This document shows positions 18,436 to 26,315 of a DNA stretch of 64,000 nucleotides, piece by piece. A program made the translations under genes and the position numbers. Position 1 is the stretch's first letter; every line of letters begins with the position of its first letter. The DNA comes from Phycisphaerales bacterium (GTDB lineage: Bacteria > Planctomycetota > Phycisphaerae > UBA1845 > Fen-1342), in NCBI GenBank assembly GCA_016710275.1, contig JADJXS010000001.1, positions 1,736,001 through 1,800,000 on the forward strand, written 5' to 3'. Below the pieces are notes generated by a model that made no database searches, had not been told where the DNA came from, and saw nothing but the letters and a program-made list of their open reading frames with translations.

Positions 18436-18828
18436 CCGCGGCGCGCGGACGTACGCTGATGGGGCATTCGGGAACGGCCGATCGAAGAGAAAAGCGGCCG
18501 CCGTGCGTCATCCGTGACGCAGCGACGGCCCGGGTCCGACGGGCTTCACAACCCAGCCGCAGCGGCGAGTCCATCCATGCTCATGAACGGGGCCTTCCGG
18601 CACGAAGGCCCGACTCGCTGGACTGCATGACCCAGGAAGATCACGGCGACGCGACACCGCGCCGCGGCGCGCCGCCTTAACCTCCCAGCTTGTTACGCCG
18701 CGGGCCGCGCTCCTCGCACGACCCGCGTCCCCGGACGGCGGTGGGGCGCGCCGAAACGCGCCACACGCCGCCGACCGGTCGCCTGCCTGGTGAGGCGCCG
18801 CCCGCGAACGGGTCGGCAACCTCGAGTA
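18436..18828 (-). other. Long mraZ-rsmH spacer with two hairpins
   Basis: No coding region is convincing in these 393 nt. Two perfect stem-loops are present. One has arms TGCGTCA/TGACGCA around TCCG (18504-18521), extended by outer CCG/CGG-type pairing. The other has arms GGGCCTTC/GAAGGCCC around a 6-nt loop (18590-18611). On the minus strand they would form in the leader of rsmH, so attenuation or processing between mraZ and the rest of the operon is possible. Short ORFs here are Arg/Pro-rich and look like noise. Confidence 0.45.
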
Positions 18829-19308
18829 TCAAAGCCGACGGGCCGATTCGGCCGACAGTCGGTTCATTTCGCTGATGGCCTTCTCTCGTGCTTGCGCGTA
18901 GGTCGGCCATTTCCCATCTTCGAAGGCCGCGTAGTCCGCCCGGTTCCACAACTCCAAGTGTGTTCCGACGCCGGCCAGGGTCACTTCACCGCGGATTCCG
19001 ACTCTCTTTAACAGCTTGTCCGGAATCAGGATACGACCCTGTGCATCGGGGTCGACGAATACCGCTACGGATCGCTCCCACTGCATCCACTCGTAAAGCT
19101 CGGTGGAGAGCAAATCCGACGACGGAGCGGCCTTGAGAGCCGCCTCAAAGGGCTTTTCCGCGTGAATCGCAAGCGTTCCCGGCCGACGACCCGGCACAAC
19201 GTAAAACCCGCGTCCGTCGGTTTCTGTGTTCATCTTGGAGCGGACCGAGAACGGAATCGAGACCCGGTTCTTGGCGTCGATGGTCAGTTCGTATGACCCG
19301 ACGAACAT
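18829..19308 (-). CDS. mraZ: Transcriptional regulator MraZ
   Basis: 159 residues with two AbrB-like SpoVT/MraZ halves. The first is the YELTIDAKNRVSIPFSVR block. The second is FVDPDAQGRILIPDKLLKR followed by VTLAGVGTHLELWN. MraZ binds direct TGGG repeats before its own operon in other bacteria and usually represses it. The ATG at 19306-19308 follows GGAAGG; the upstream extension to 19368 is outside the family. It is the first gene of the dcw block. The second half-domain is slightly longer than usual. Confidence 0.93.
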   Translation of the reverse strand: MFVGSYELTIDAKNRVSIPFSVRSKMNTETDGRGFYVVPGRRPGTLAIHAEKPFEAALKAAPSSDLLSTELYEWMQWERSVAVFVDPDAQGRILIPDKLLKRVGIRGEVTLAGVGTHLELWNRADYAAFEDGKWPTYAQAREKAISEMNRLSAESARRL

Positions 19309-19358
19309 GCGACCCTTCCGTTGACACGTGCACCCACTCGACCGCTTTTGATAGGGAC

Positions 19359-19387
19359 AATCTACCACCTGAACCCACCGTATGCAA
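19359..19387 (-). promoter_or_regulatory. Candidate mraZ promoter with MraZ-type repeats
   Basis: On the minus strand TTGCAT (19382-19387) and TAGATT (19359-19364) are separated by 17 nt and fit a sigma-70 promoter. Within this promoter lie TGGGT (19373-19377) and TGGTA (19363-19367), 5 nt apart, the spacing of MraZ boxes in other bacteria. A further TGGGT is at 19332-19336. This suggests autoregulation of the dcw operon. Confidence 0.45.
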
Positions 19388-19403
19388 TAGCAGATTTCCC
19401 GTC

Positions 19404-19423
19404 CGAGAAGATTTTTCTTCTCG
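19404..19423 (-). terminator. Stem-loop between the dehydrogenase and mraZ
   Basis: A perfect 7-bp stem CGAGAAG/CTTCTCG closes a 6-nt A/T loop. It lies 40 nt after the stop of the D-2-hydroxyacid dehydrogenase and just before the mraZ promoter, so it plausibly separates the two transcripts. Confidence 0.4.
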
Positions 19424-19462
19424 TTGCGGGAAACCAGCGTCAGTGAGTACGACCGACCCCGC

Positions 19463-20488
19463 TCACTCGCGCGGAGCGCTGCTCACGACGTGGCCGGTGG
19501 TCACGAGGTTTGCCGGGGGAATGGTGCCAAGCTCAAAGCCGCTCACGTTCGCGAGCGTTGTTTCCGCGATTGCAGCGACCGCTTCGCGCGTGAAAAACCC
19601 CTGATGCCCGGTGATCAGGACGTTCGGGAAGGTCATCAGTCGCACGAAGACGTCATCCTGCAGCACTTCGCCGGAGAGATCGCGGTAGAACAGGTCGCCC
19701 TCCTCCTCATAGACGTCGATCGCCAGCCCACCCAACCGCCCCGACTTGAGCGCGGCAATCACGGCCAGCGTGTCCACCACGGCGCCGCGGCTGGTGTTGA
19801 TGAGGATCGCACCCGGCTTGATTGCGCCAAGCGCGGCCTGGTTAACAAGGTGGCGCGTCTGCGGGGTCAGCGGGCAGTGCAGCGCGATCACATCGCACGC
19901 CGGCCAAAGCTCCGCGGTCGGAACATAGCGCACGCCCAGTTCCACGCAGCGCGGATTCTCGAAGGGGTCGGACGCGAGTACGCGACATCCCATGCCGAGC
20001 ATGATGCGGATGAAGGCCTCGCCGATCTGCCCTGTCCCGATGACGCCGACGGTCTTTTCGTGCAGGTCGAAGCCCATCAGTCCTTCGAGTGAGAAGTTCT
20101 GCTCGCGGATACGGTTGTAGGCGCGGTGCGTCTTGCGGTTGAGCGTCATCAGCAGCGCCAGCGCATGTTCGGCAACCGCGTAGGGTGAGTAGGCCGGCAC
20201 GCGCGCCACCGTCAGTCCGAGCGCCGTCGCCGCGTCGAGGTCCACGTGGTTGAATCCGGCCGATCGCAGGGCGATCAGTCGCACGCCCGCGTCGCGCAGC
20301 GCCGCCAGCGCCTCGCGACCGGCGTGATCCGCCACGCCCAGGCATGCGCATGGCGCACCCCGCGCAAGCGCGGCGGTTGCGGGGGTGAGAATTTCCGCGA
20401 AGAACTCCAGCGCGTGCCCGTGGGCGGTGTTGGCTGCGGGGAATGAGGTGCGCTCGAATGGGCGCGTGCTGTAGAAGGCGGTCTTCAT
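19463..20488 (-). CDS. D-2-hydroxyacid dehydrogenase, LdhA-like (D-lactate dehydrogenase type)
   Basis: 341 residues. NAD-dependent reduction of a 2-keto acid to the D-hydroxy acid. The substrate-side block LRSAGFNHVDL, the NAD loop GVIGTGQIGEAF, INTSRGAVVDT (catalytic Arg), DVYEEEGDLF (catalytic Glu) and the terminal GHQGFFT (catalytic His) are all in place and in order. The YEEEGDLFYRD and HQGFFT variants are typical of fermentative LdhA. The ATG at 20488 was chosen; AGGAG lies about 11 nt upstream, and the longer frame to 20656 is not family-like. It stands alone, upstream of and codirectional with the dcw block. Confidence 0.87.
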   Translation of the reverse strand: MKTAFYSTRPFERTSFPAANTAHGHALEFFAEILTPATAALARGAPCACLGVADHAGREALAALRDAGVRLIALRSAGFNHVDLDAATALGLTVARVPAYSPYAVAEHALALLMTLNRKTHRAYNRIREQNFSLEGLMGFDLHEKTVGVIGTGQIGEAFIRIMLGMGCRVLASDPFENPRCVELGVRYVPTAELWPACDVIALHCPLTPQTRHLVNQAALGAIKPGAILINTSRGAVVDTLAVIAALKSGRLGGLAIDVYEEEGDLFYRDLSGEVLQDDVFVRLMTFPNVLITGHQGFFTREAVAAIAETTLANVSGFELGTIPPANLVTTGHVVSSAPRE

Positions 20489-20712
20489 GCGGGTTTCTAC
20501 TCCTGTGATGGCGGAATTGTAGCGCGAATCGCCGGCGCAAACCCACCGCTGCGCGGGTTGCGGGATCCTGGTTGGCGCCTCAATGCTGGCCGTCGAAGGC
20601 GGAACCGCAAAACGTCGCACCTTCTCAAAGCGGGTATCATGGCGGCCCGCCGTCAAACAGCGGGGTCGTTCCTCGTGCTTCGGCGGCCGAACCTGCGAAA
20701 CGGGGATTGTTC

Positions 20713-21729
20713 ATGGGCCGGCATCAGTGGGCGGTACGATTCGGCGTGACGGCGACAGCGGCGCTCGCGTGGCTCGTGGTGGGCTGCAATGATCCCGCGA
20801 AGCAGGGGAGCAACCCGTCGGCGGAAGGGACATCGGCGACCACCACGGCCGATGAGCGCAGCGCCCCGACCACGACCGCGATCGGCAAGCGGATTCGGGT
20901 GGGCGGCTGGAACATTGAATGGCTGGGCACACCCGGCAGCCGCTCGGGCCCTGCGAAGAACTTCGAGCAGACCGCTGACGACATCGCCGACTACATTCTT
21001 GCATCCGGCGTGAACGTTCTGACGCTGCAGGAAATCGCATCGAACGAGGCGCCCGACGGCTGGACGAACAAGACACTCTCGCGGGCCTTTCAGATCATCA
21101 ACGTGAAAACCGGCGCGAAGTGGACGCACAAGCTTGCCCCGGCCACGACCGGGCGGAATCAACTTTGCGGCATCGCATGGGATGCCGCGGTGGTCACCCC
21201 CGTCGGGGAGATGAAGCCCGCCGCATCGAGCGGCCCGCAGGTGGACGGGGCCACGGTCTGGTCGCGCCCGCCGCCGGGGCTGATGTTCACTGCCGGGACC
21301 GGTCTGACCGACTTTGTGGTGATCTCGATTCACATGAAGAGCAACTACAACGGCGACTTCTCGAACGCGCGCGGCGAGGAAGCGCGTCGCCTGGCGCGCA
21401 GCGCCCCGTTGACGTTTTCCGACGGCGACCTGCTCATTATCGGCGATTCAAATTGTGCGAAGCACGCCGAGCCAGCGCCGCAGGCGTTGATGACGGCCGG
21501 TTGGGCCGACCTCAACCACGACGACCGGCCGACCTTCTGGCAGGGGGCCGGAGCGCTGGACCGCGCCTTTGTCCCGAAGGATCAGCCGGAGTTCGCGGAG
21601 CGCAAGTTCGAGGTGTTCCGCGAGAGCTACCTGACGCAGAAGAGCCTCAGTGTCCGGGACTTCAAGCAGCGCTTCAGTGATCATTTCATGGTGATTACCG
21701 AGGTGCTCGTGATGCGCGACGACGATTGA
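20713..21729 (+). CDS. Lipoprotein of the endonuclease/exonuclease/phosphatase fold
   Basis: 338 residues. A lipoprotein signal with Cys25 (VVGC) is followed by a Thr/Ala-rich linker and an EEP fold. The visible motifs are VGGWNIEWLG (metal site Asn), LTLQEIASNE (metal Glu), ISIHMKSN, LLIIGDSN and the final RFSDHFMV (SDH). Together these make a Mg-dependent phosphodiesterase or nuclease plausible. A lipobox places it on an envelope membrane, so the substrate could be extracellular nucleic acid or a phospholipid (inference). The start at 20713 gives a proper signal; the frame is open further upstream. Confidence 0.77.
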   Translation: MGRHQWAVRFGVTATAALAWLVVGCNDPAKQGSNPSAEGTSATTTADERSAPTTTAIGKRIRVGGWNIEWLGTPGSRSGPAKNFEQTADDIADYILASGVNVLTLQEIASNEAPDGWTNKTLSRAFQIINVKTGAKWTHKLAPATTGRNQLCGIAWDAAVVTPVGEMKPAASSGPQVDGATVWSRPPPGLMFTAGTGLTDFVVISIHMKSNYNGDFSNARGEEARRLARSAPLTFSDGDLLIIGDSNCAKHAEPAPQALMTAGWADLNHDDRPTFWQGAGALDRAFVPKDQPEFAERKFEVFRESYLTQKSLSVRDFKQRFSDHFMVITEVLVMRDDD

Positions 21730-21773
21730 CGCGGGTTGACCAAGGGCGAGGCGGGAAGCGGGAAAGGCGGCAG

Positions 21774-22280
21774 ATGACGACAATTCGCGACGTTCTGGCG
21801 CAGAATCTGGACGATACGCGGCGGTGGACGCTGCTGCTGCTGGCGGACTTCGCGGGCGACGACTGGAGCTTCGCTCCCGGTCCGGGGCTGGCGCATGCGA
21901 CGTGGCTGTGCGGGCATCTGGCGGTTTCGCAGGACACGCTGATTCACGTTCGCGTGCTGGGGAAGGGCGTTCTCGGCGCCGATTTCCGGGCGCACTTTCC
22001 CATCGGCGGCGACGTGCTTTCAACGGCGCAGCACCGCTATCCGCCGATCGCCGAGATTCGCGCCGTCATGGACGACGTGCACGCGCAGTCGCTGGCGGCC
22101 GTCCGCGCAATGGACGAGGCGCTGCTGGCGCAGCCGGCCTTCGCCGCCGACGGTAAATCGCCGCACCCGCACTATCGCGACAAGCTGGGCGTCATTCAGC
22201 ACACCGCACGGCACGAGGCATTTCACGGCGGACAACTGGCACTGCTGCGACGGCTGCGCGGCAAGCGGTTCCTGCGATAG
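21774..22280 (+). CDS. DinB-like four-helix metal-binding protein
   Basis: 168 residues. This is the DinB_2 fold: helices with TWLCGHLAVSQD near residue 42 and the C-terminal motif RHEAFHGGQLALLRR supply the three-histidine metal site. The superfamily includes thiol-dependent transferases such as BstA and EgtB-like proteins, but the activity of this member cannot be told. The ATG at 21774 has AAGG 6 nt upstream. It ends 10 nt before yhbY and starts 44 nt after the nuclease-fold gene, so it is likely in a run of co-oriented genes. Confidence 0.75.
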   Translation: MTTIRDVLAQNLDDTRRWTLLLLADFAGDDWSFAPGPGLAHATWLCGHLAVSQDTLIHVRVLGKGVLGADFRAHFPIGGDVLSTAQHRYPPIAEIRAVMDDVHAQSLAAVRAMDEALLAQPAFAADGKSPHPHYRDKLGVIQHTARHEAFHGGQLALLRRLRGKRFLR

Positions 22281-22290
22281 GGAGGGGCGC

Positions 22291-22590
22291 ATGACGCTGG
22301 ATGGAAAGACCGCGCGATCGCTGCGGGCGCGCGCCAACCGACTGGACGCAGTTGTGACGGTCGGCGAAGGCGAGCCGTCGGAAGGCGTGTTGCGGCATGT
22401 GTCCGCCGCTCTCGATGCGCATGAACTGGTGAAGGTGCGCGTATCGACGGATGATCGCCACGCCTGCCGCAATGTGGCGCGGGTGCTGGCGGAGCGGCTT
22501 GGCTGCGAACTGGTGCAGGTGGTCGGGCGCGTGGCGGTGCTCTACCGCGCTGCGGCCAGCGCTCCCAAGGACGCGCCTTCGGATGAATAG
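22291..22590 (+). CDS. yhbY: YhbY-family RNA-binding (CRM domain) protein
   Basis: 99 residues, one CRM domain. The opening LDGKTARSLRARANRLDAVV, the middle DAHELVKVRV and the end LVQVVGRVAVLYR match the YhbY/CRS1 family. That family associates with pre-50S ribosomal particles. The usual GKGG-like loop is present as VGEGEPSEG. The start follows GGGAGGGG by a few bases. It is tightly linked to the DinB-like gene upstream. Confidence 0.85.
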   Translation: MTLDGKTARSLRARANRLDAVVTVGEGEPSEGVLRHVSAALDAHELVKVRVSTDDRHACRNVARVLAERLGCELVQVVGRVAVLYRAAASAPKDAPSDE

Positions 22591-22646
22591 CCGTGCGGCG
22601 GCTGTTTGCAGCGCCGGATCGTCAACCGGCGACCTGGGAGATCGTT

Positions 22647-23234
22647 GTGTCAAAGCCCCGAATTCTGGCCTTTTCCGGTTCGTTGCGGCGCGAGTCGTGG
22701 AATCGCAAGCTCGTGCACGTCGCCGCCGAGGGCGCTCGCGCCGCCGGAGCGGAAGTGACCGAGATCGAGCTGCGCGACTTCGCGCTGCCGGTTCTTGATG
22801 AAGACCTCGAAGCCGCCTCCGGCCTTCCGCCGGCGGGTCGTCGGCTCAAGGACCTCTTCCTCGCGCATGACGGGCTGCTGCTGGGCTGCCCGGAATACAA
22901 CAGCGCCATCACCGCCGCGATGAAGAACGCCATCGACTGGGTGTCGCGCCCGGTGCAGGGAGAGCCGCCGTTGGCGTGCTTCAACGGTAAGGTGGCGGCG
23001 CTAGTGGCCGCCTCTCCGGGGGCGCTGGGCGGCCTGCGCGGCCTGCCCATGACGCGCGTCATCCTGAGCAACATCAACGTCACGGTGCTGCCGCAACAGT
23101 TTGCGCTGCCGCGCGCGCATGAAGCCTTCCACGCGGATGGGGCACTTCGTGATGAGAAGCAGCAGGCTCTTGCGCGCGGCGTCGGCGAGGCGCTGGCCGG
23201 GATGCTGCTGCGGCTGCGCGGGTCCGGATCGTGA
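22647..23234 (+). CDS. NADPH-dependent FMN reductase (flavodoxin-like)
   Basis: 195 residues. The flavodoxin fold binds FMN through FSGSLRRESWN near the N-terminus and CPEYNSAITAAMKNAIDW in the middle, which are the two hallmarks of the ChrR/ArsH/azoreductase-like FMN_red family. It probably reduces quinones, metals or dyes with NAD(P)H; the physiological substrate is unknown. A GTG at 22647 has GGGAG exactly 6 nt upstream and is preferred to the longer GTG at 22593. Its stop overlaps the next gene as GTGA. Confidence 0.82.
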   Translation: MSKPRILAFSGSLRRESWNRKLVHVAAEGARAAGAEVTEIELRDFALPVLDEDLEAASGLPPAGRRLKDLFLAHDGLLLGCPEYNSAITAAMKNAIDWVSRPVQGEPPLACFNGKVAALVAASPGALGGLRGLPMTRVILSNINVTVLPQQFALPRAHEAFHADGALRDEKQQALARGVGEALAGMLLRLRGSGS

Positions 23235-23812
23235 CGGGACTGCCTGATCCACGGGACATCCCGTCGCCGGCCGCTCCCGTGCGGCCGCGAATCGGCCGCG
23301 GCGTCTACATCGCCCCCAGCGCGATCGTGTGCGGCGAGGTCGCGCTTGGCGACGATTGCACTGTCATGCACCACGTGCTGATCCGCGGCGATGTCTCGGC
23401 CATATCGCTCGGGAAGCGCTGCAATGTGCAGGACGGCACGGTGATTCACACGAAAACCGGCGTTCCGCTGGACATTGCCGACGACGTCGCCATCGGGCAT
23501 CGGGCGATTGTGCATTGCCGGCGCGTCGGGCCGCGAACGCTGGTGGGAATGGGCGCGATCGTGCTGGATGACGCCGAGATCGGGGAGAACTGCGTGATCG
23601 GGGCGGCTGCGCTGGTGCCGCCCGGGATGATTGTTCCAGCGGGGAAGGTGCTGATGGGGGTGCCGGCGCGGGTGGTTCGCGATGTGACGCCGCGCGATCT
23701 GGAATACACCGACTTCGTGCTGCGCAACTATCTTCGACTCAATCCCTTGCATGCGGCGGGGATGTATCCCAACTGGCCAGATTGTGCGAATCCAAGCGAG
23801 TGTGAGCGATAG
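23231..23812 (+). CDS. Gamma-carbonic-anhydrase-like hexapeptide-repeat protein
   Basis: 193 residues with a left-handed beta-helix of hexapeptide repeats. The zinc-ligand pattern of gamma carbonic anhydrases and YrdA/PaaY-type proteins is visible: a His in VIHTKTG, and the pair in GHRAIVH five residues apart. RNVQDG-type and VGMGAIVLDDAEIG segments follow. Reversible CO2 hydration is possible, but many members have no measured activity. The GTG start overlaps the upstream stop by 4 nt (GTGA), so translation is coupled to the FMN reductase. Confidence 0.83.
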   Translation: MTGLPDPRDIPSPAAPVRPRIGRGVYIAPSAIVCGEVALGDDCTVMHHVLIRGDVSAISLGKRCNVQDGTVIHTKTGVPLDIADDVAIGHRAIVHCRRVGPRTLVGMGAIVLDDAEIGENCVIGAAALVPPGMIVPAGKVLMGVPARVVRDVTPRDLEYTDFVLRNYLRLNPLHAAGMYPNWPDCANPSECER

Positions 23813-23897
23813 CGGGCGGCGGATGACACACGGTCGGCGGCCGGCAATTTCTTTGCGAATACCGTCAGAATCGTGCCAGGACGCTCCCGGTTGAGGC

Positions 23898-23903
23898 TAC
23901 AAT
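23898..23903 (+). promoter_or_regulatory. Candidate -10 element (TACAAT)
   Basis: TACAAT lies 145 nt before the start of the sugar-dehydrogenase-like gene in a 235-nt spacer. No convincing -35 is found, so this is weak. Confidence 0.25.
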
Positions 23904-24047
23904 AGCTGGCGCGCTGGGGCGGGGCAGTCGGCGACGCCGATAATTCCCGCCCTTTCTGAGACTTGACAAACATCGCGACGCATCGGCCCGCCCGGCCCTC
24001 TATGCCCGGGCGTGCGTGGTGGCGTCGGGTATCCACGGAGGAATCGC

Positions 24048-26141
24048 ATGCGCTGTCTGATTGGACTGGCCTGCCTGGCCGGAATCGTGTTGGCCGCTGC
24101 TGGTTCGCAGGCCGTTGCCCAGCCATTGACCACCGTTCGGATTGCTTCGGGGCTGGCGCTGCCGCTGTATGTGACGCATGCGCCGAATGACTACGACCGC
24201 ATTTTCATCCTTGAGCAGCGCAGCGGTTCGACGGGGCGCATTCGCATCTACGACTTCGCGACCAGCGCGGTGCTGCCGACGCCGTATCTCTCGATCACGG
24301 GCCTGAGCACCGGCTTCGAGCAGGGGCTGCTCGGCCTGGCGTTTCACCCCGACTACCAGAACAACGGCTACTTCTATGTGTATTACACGAACAGCGCCGG
24401 CGCCTCGGTCATCGCGCGCTACCAGCGCGCCACGACCGTGACGGCGAATGCCGCCAGCGCGTCCACGGTGCTCACGTTCTCGCAGCCTTTCAATAATCAC
24501 AACGGCGGATGGATCGGATTCGGCCCGGACGGCTACCTCTACATCGCCAGCGGCGACGGCGGCAGCGCGGGAGATCCCGGGAATCGTGCACAGGACATCA
24601 CCAGCCAGCTTCTGGGCAAGCTCCTGCGCATCGACGTGGACGGTCCGGACAATATTGTCGGCAATGCGGACGACGACGAGTACCCCGCCGACGCCAACCG
24701 CAACTACGCGCTGCCGCCGACCAATCCGTTTGTCGGCGTCACCGGCGATGATGAGATCTGGGCCTACGGCCTGCGGAATCCGTGGCGCTGCAGCTTTGAC
24801 CGCGCAACCGGCGACCTCTACATCGGCGACGTCGGGCAGGATGCGCAGGAGGAGCTGAACTTCCAGCCCGCCGGCGCAGCAGGCGGCCGGAATTACGGCT
24901 GGCGCTGCATGGAAGGGACGGCCTGCACCGGGCTGAGCGGCTGCACCTGCAACGCCGCCTCGCTGACCATGCCGTTTCACACGTTTCTGCACTCGGGCAC
25001 ATCGCACTGCTCGGTGACGGGCGGATATGTCTATCGCGGCTGCACGCTTTCCGCGCTGCAGGGGACCTATTTCTTTGCGGATTACTGCTCCAACCGCATC
25101 TGGTCGCTTCGCTACAACGGGTCGACGGTCAGTGAATTCACCGACCGCACGGTAGAGCTGGCCCCCGGCGGCGGATTGACGATCAACTCCATCACCTCCT
25201 TTGGTGAAGACGCTTACGGCGAGCTGTACATCTGCGATCAGGGCGGCGAAATCTACAAGATTCTGCCGGCCGGCGGGATCACGGACTGCAACACCAACGG
25301 CGTCAGCGACGCCTGCGACCTGGCCCGCAACCCGGCGCTCGACTGCAACGGCGACAACCTGCTCGACTCGTGCGTCGCTCCGCCGCCGCCGCAGATCTCG
25401 CAGCAGCCGCAGAGCATCGAGGCCTGCATTGGCGACACGGTGCAGTTCTCCGTGACCGCCTCCGGCAGCGGCACGCTGTCCTATCAGTGGAGTAAGGGCG
25501 GCGCGGCGATCGGCGGTGCGTCGAACAGCACGCTTTCGGTCGGGCCGATCACGCCGGCGGACGCAGGCAGCTACTCCTGCACGGTGACTGACGCGTGCGG
25601 CAACGTGGTATCGGAGACGGCCACGCTGACCGTGCTTTCGCCGCCATCGATCAGCGCGGACCCCGTGGACGTCATGATCTGCGACGGCGGCGCGGCGGTG
25701 CTGTCGGTGTCGGCGAGCGGCGACGCGCTCGCCTATCAGTGGCGCAAGGGCGGCTCCGCGATCATCGGCGAGGACGGAACGACGCTGGTTCTGACGCCGG
25801 CGCAATACGCGGACAACGGCGTCTACGACGTGCAGGTGACCAACGCCTGCGGCAGCGTTGTGAGTGCGACGGCGACGGTCACCGTCTTCCTTCGCAGTGA
25901 CGCGAACTGCGACGGCGCGGTGAACAACTTCGACATCGATTTCTTCGTCATCGGCGTACTGAACTCACCGTCGCCGATTGCACCGGCCGCCTACCTGCTG
26001 CTCGGCGGCACGCAGGCTTGTTGGGACCAGCGCTTCTGCTGGGGCGATGTGAATCTGGACATGCTCTTCAACAACTTCGATATCGACGCCTTCGTGGGCT
26101 GTGTGGTTTCGCCGCCGCCGCCGGGGTTCTCATGCCCTTAG
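24048..26141 (+). CDS. Secreted glucose/sorbosone dehydrogenase-like protein with two Ig-like domains and a dockerin-like tail
   Basis: 697 residues. The signal peptide ends near AVAQ (about 27). Residues about 30-400 are a six-bladed GSDH propeller: FEQGLLGLAFHP, WIGFGPDGYLYIASGDGG, LLGKLLRIDVDG, AYGLRNPWR, GDVGQDAQEELN. A DCNTNGVSDACD loop (about 415) is a calcium-type insertion. Two Ig-like domains follow, each ending in SYSC/VYDV plus TVTDACGN- or VTNACGS-type strands. The tail has two DxNxD-NNFDID loops with Cys-Trp pairs. PQQ dependence is known for some family members only. GGAGG lies 6 nt before the ATG. Probably exported and retained through the tail. Confidence 0.85.
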   Translation: MRCLIGLACLAGIVLAAAGSQAVAQPLTTVRIASGLALPLYVTHAPNDYDRIFILEQRSGSTGRIRIYDFATSAVLPTPYLSITGLSTGFEQGLLGLAFHPDYQNNGYFYVYYTNSAGASVIARYQRATTVTANAASASTVLTFSQPFNNHNGGWIGFGPDGYLYIASGDGGSAGDPGNRAQDITSQLLGKLLRIDVDGPDNIVGNADDDEYPADANRNYALPPTNPFVGVTGDDEIWAYGLRNPWRCSFDRATGDLYIGDVGQDAQEELNFQPAGAAGGRNYGWRCMEGTACTGLSGCTCNAASLTMPFHTFLHSGTSHCSVTGGYVYRGCTLSALQGTYFFADYCSNRIWSLRYNGSTVSEFTDRTVELAPGGGLTINSITSFGEDAYGELYICDQGGEIYKILPAGGITDCNTNGVSDACDLARNPALDCNGDNLLDSCVAPPPPQISQQPQSIEACIGDTVQFSVTASGSGTLSYQWSKGGAAIGGASNSTLSVGPITPADAGSYSCTVTDACGNVVSETATLTVLSPPSISADPVDVMICDGGAAVLSVSASGDALAYQWRKGGSAIIGEDGTTLVLTPAQYADNGVYDVQVTNACGSVVSATATVTVFLRSDANCDGAVNNFDIDFFVIGVLNSPSPIAPAAYLLLGGTQACWDQRFCWGDVNLDMLFNNFDIDAFVGCVVSPPPPGFSCP

Positions 26142-26315
26142 GCGCAGGGCGACGCAACGCAGTTTGCAGAACATGATTCCCAAATCGATGCGGCCTCCGT
26201 TTACGGAGTCGTTAGAATCAATGCGCTCGCGGTGCGCTCGCGCATAGGCTGTTATCAATCGACTCGGCAATCGCAGGTCGGCGGGTGCACGACGGGCCTC
26301 GATGGGAGACTCGTC

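Noticed and set aside
23963..23968. TTGACA as a -35 box for the GSDH-like gene
   Set aside because: No -10 hexamer lies 15-19 nt downstream; the next AT-rich hexamer is over 30 nt away.
24000..25805. 601-residue minus-strand open frame
   Set aside because: Antisense to the GSDH-like protein, which has a signal peptide, ribosome site and domain order.
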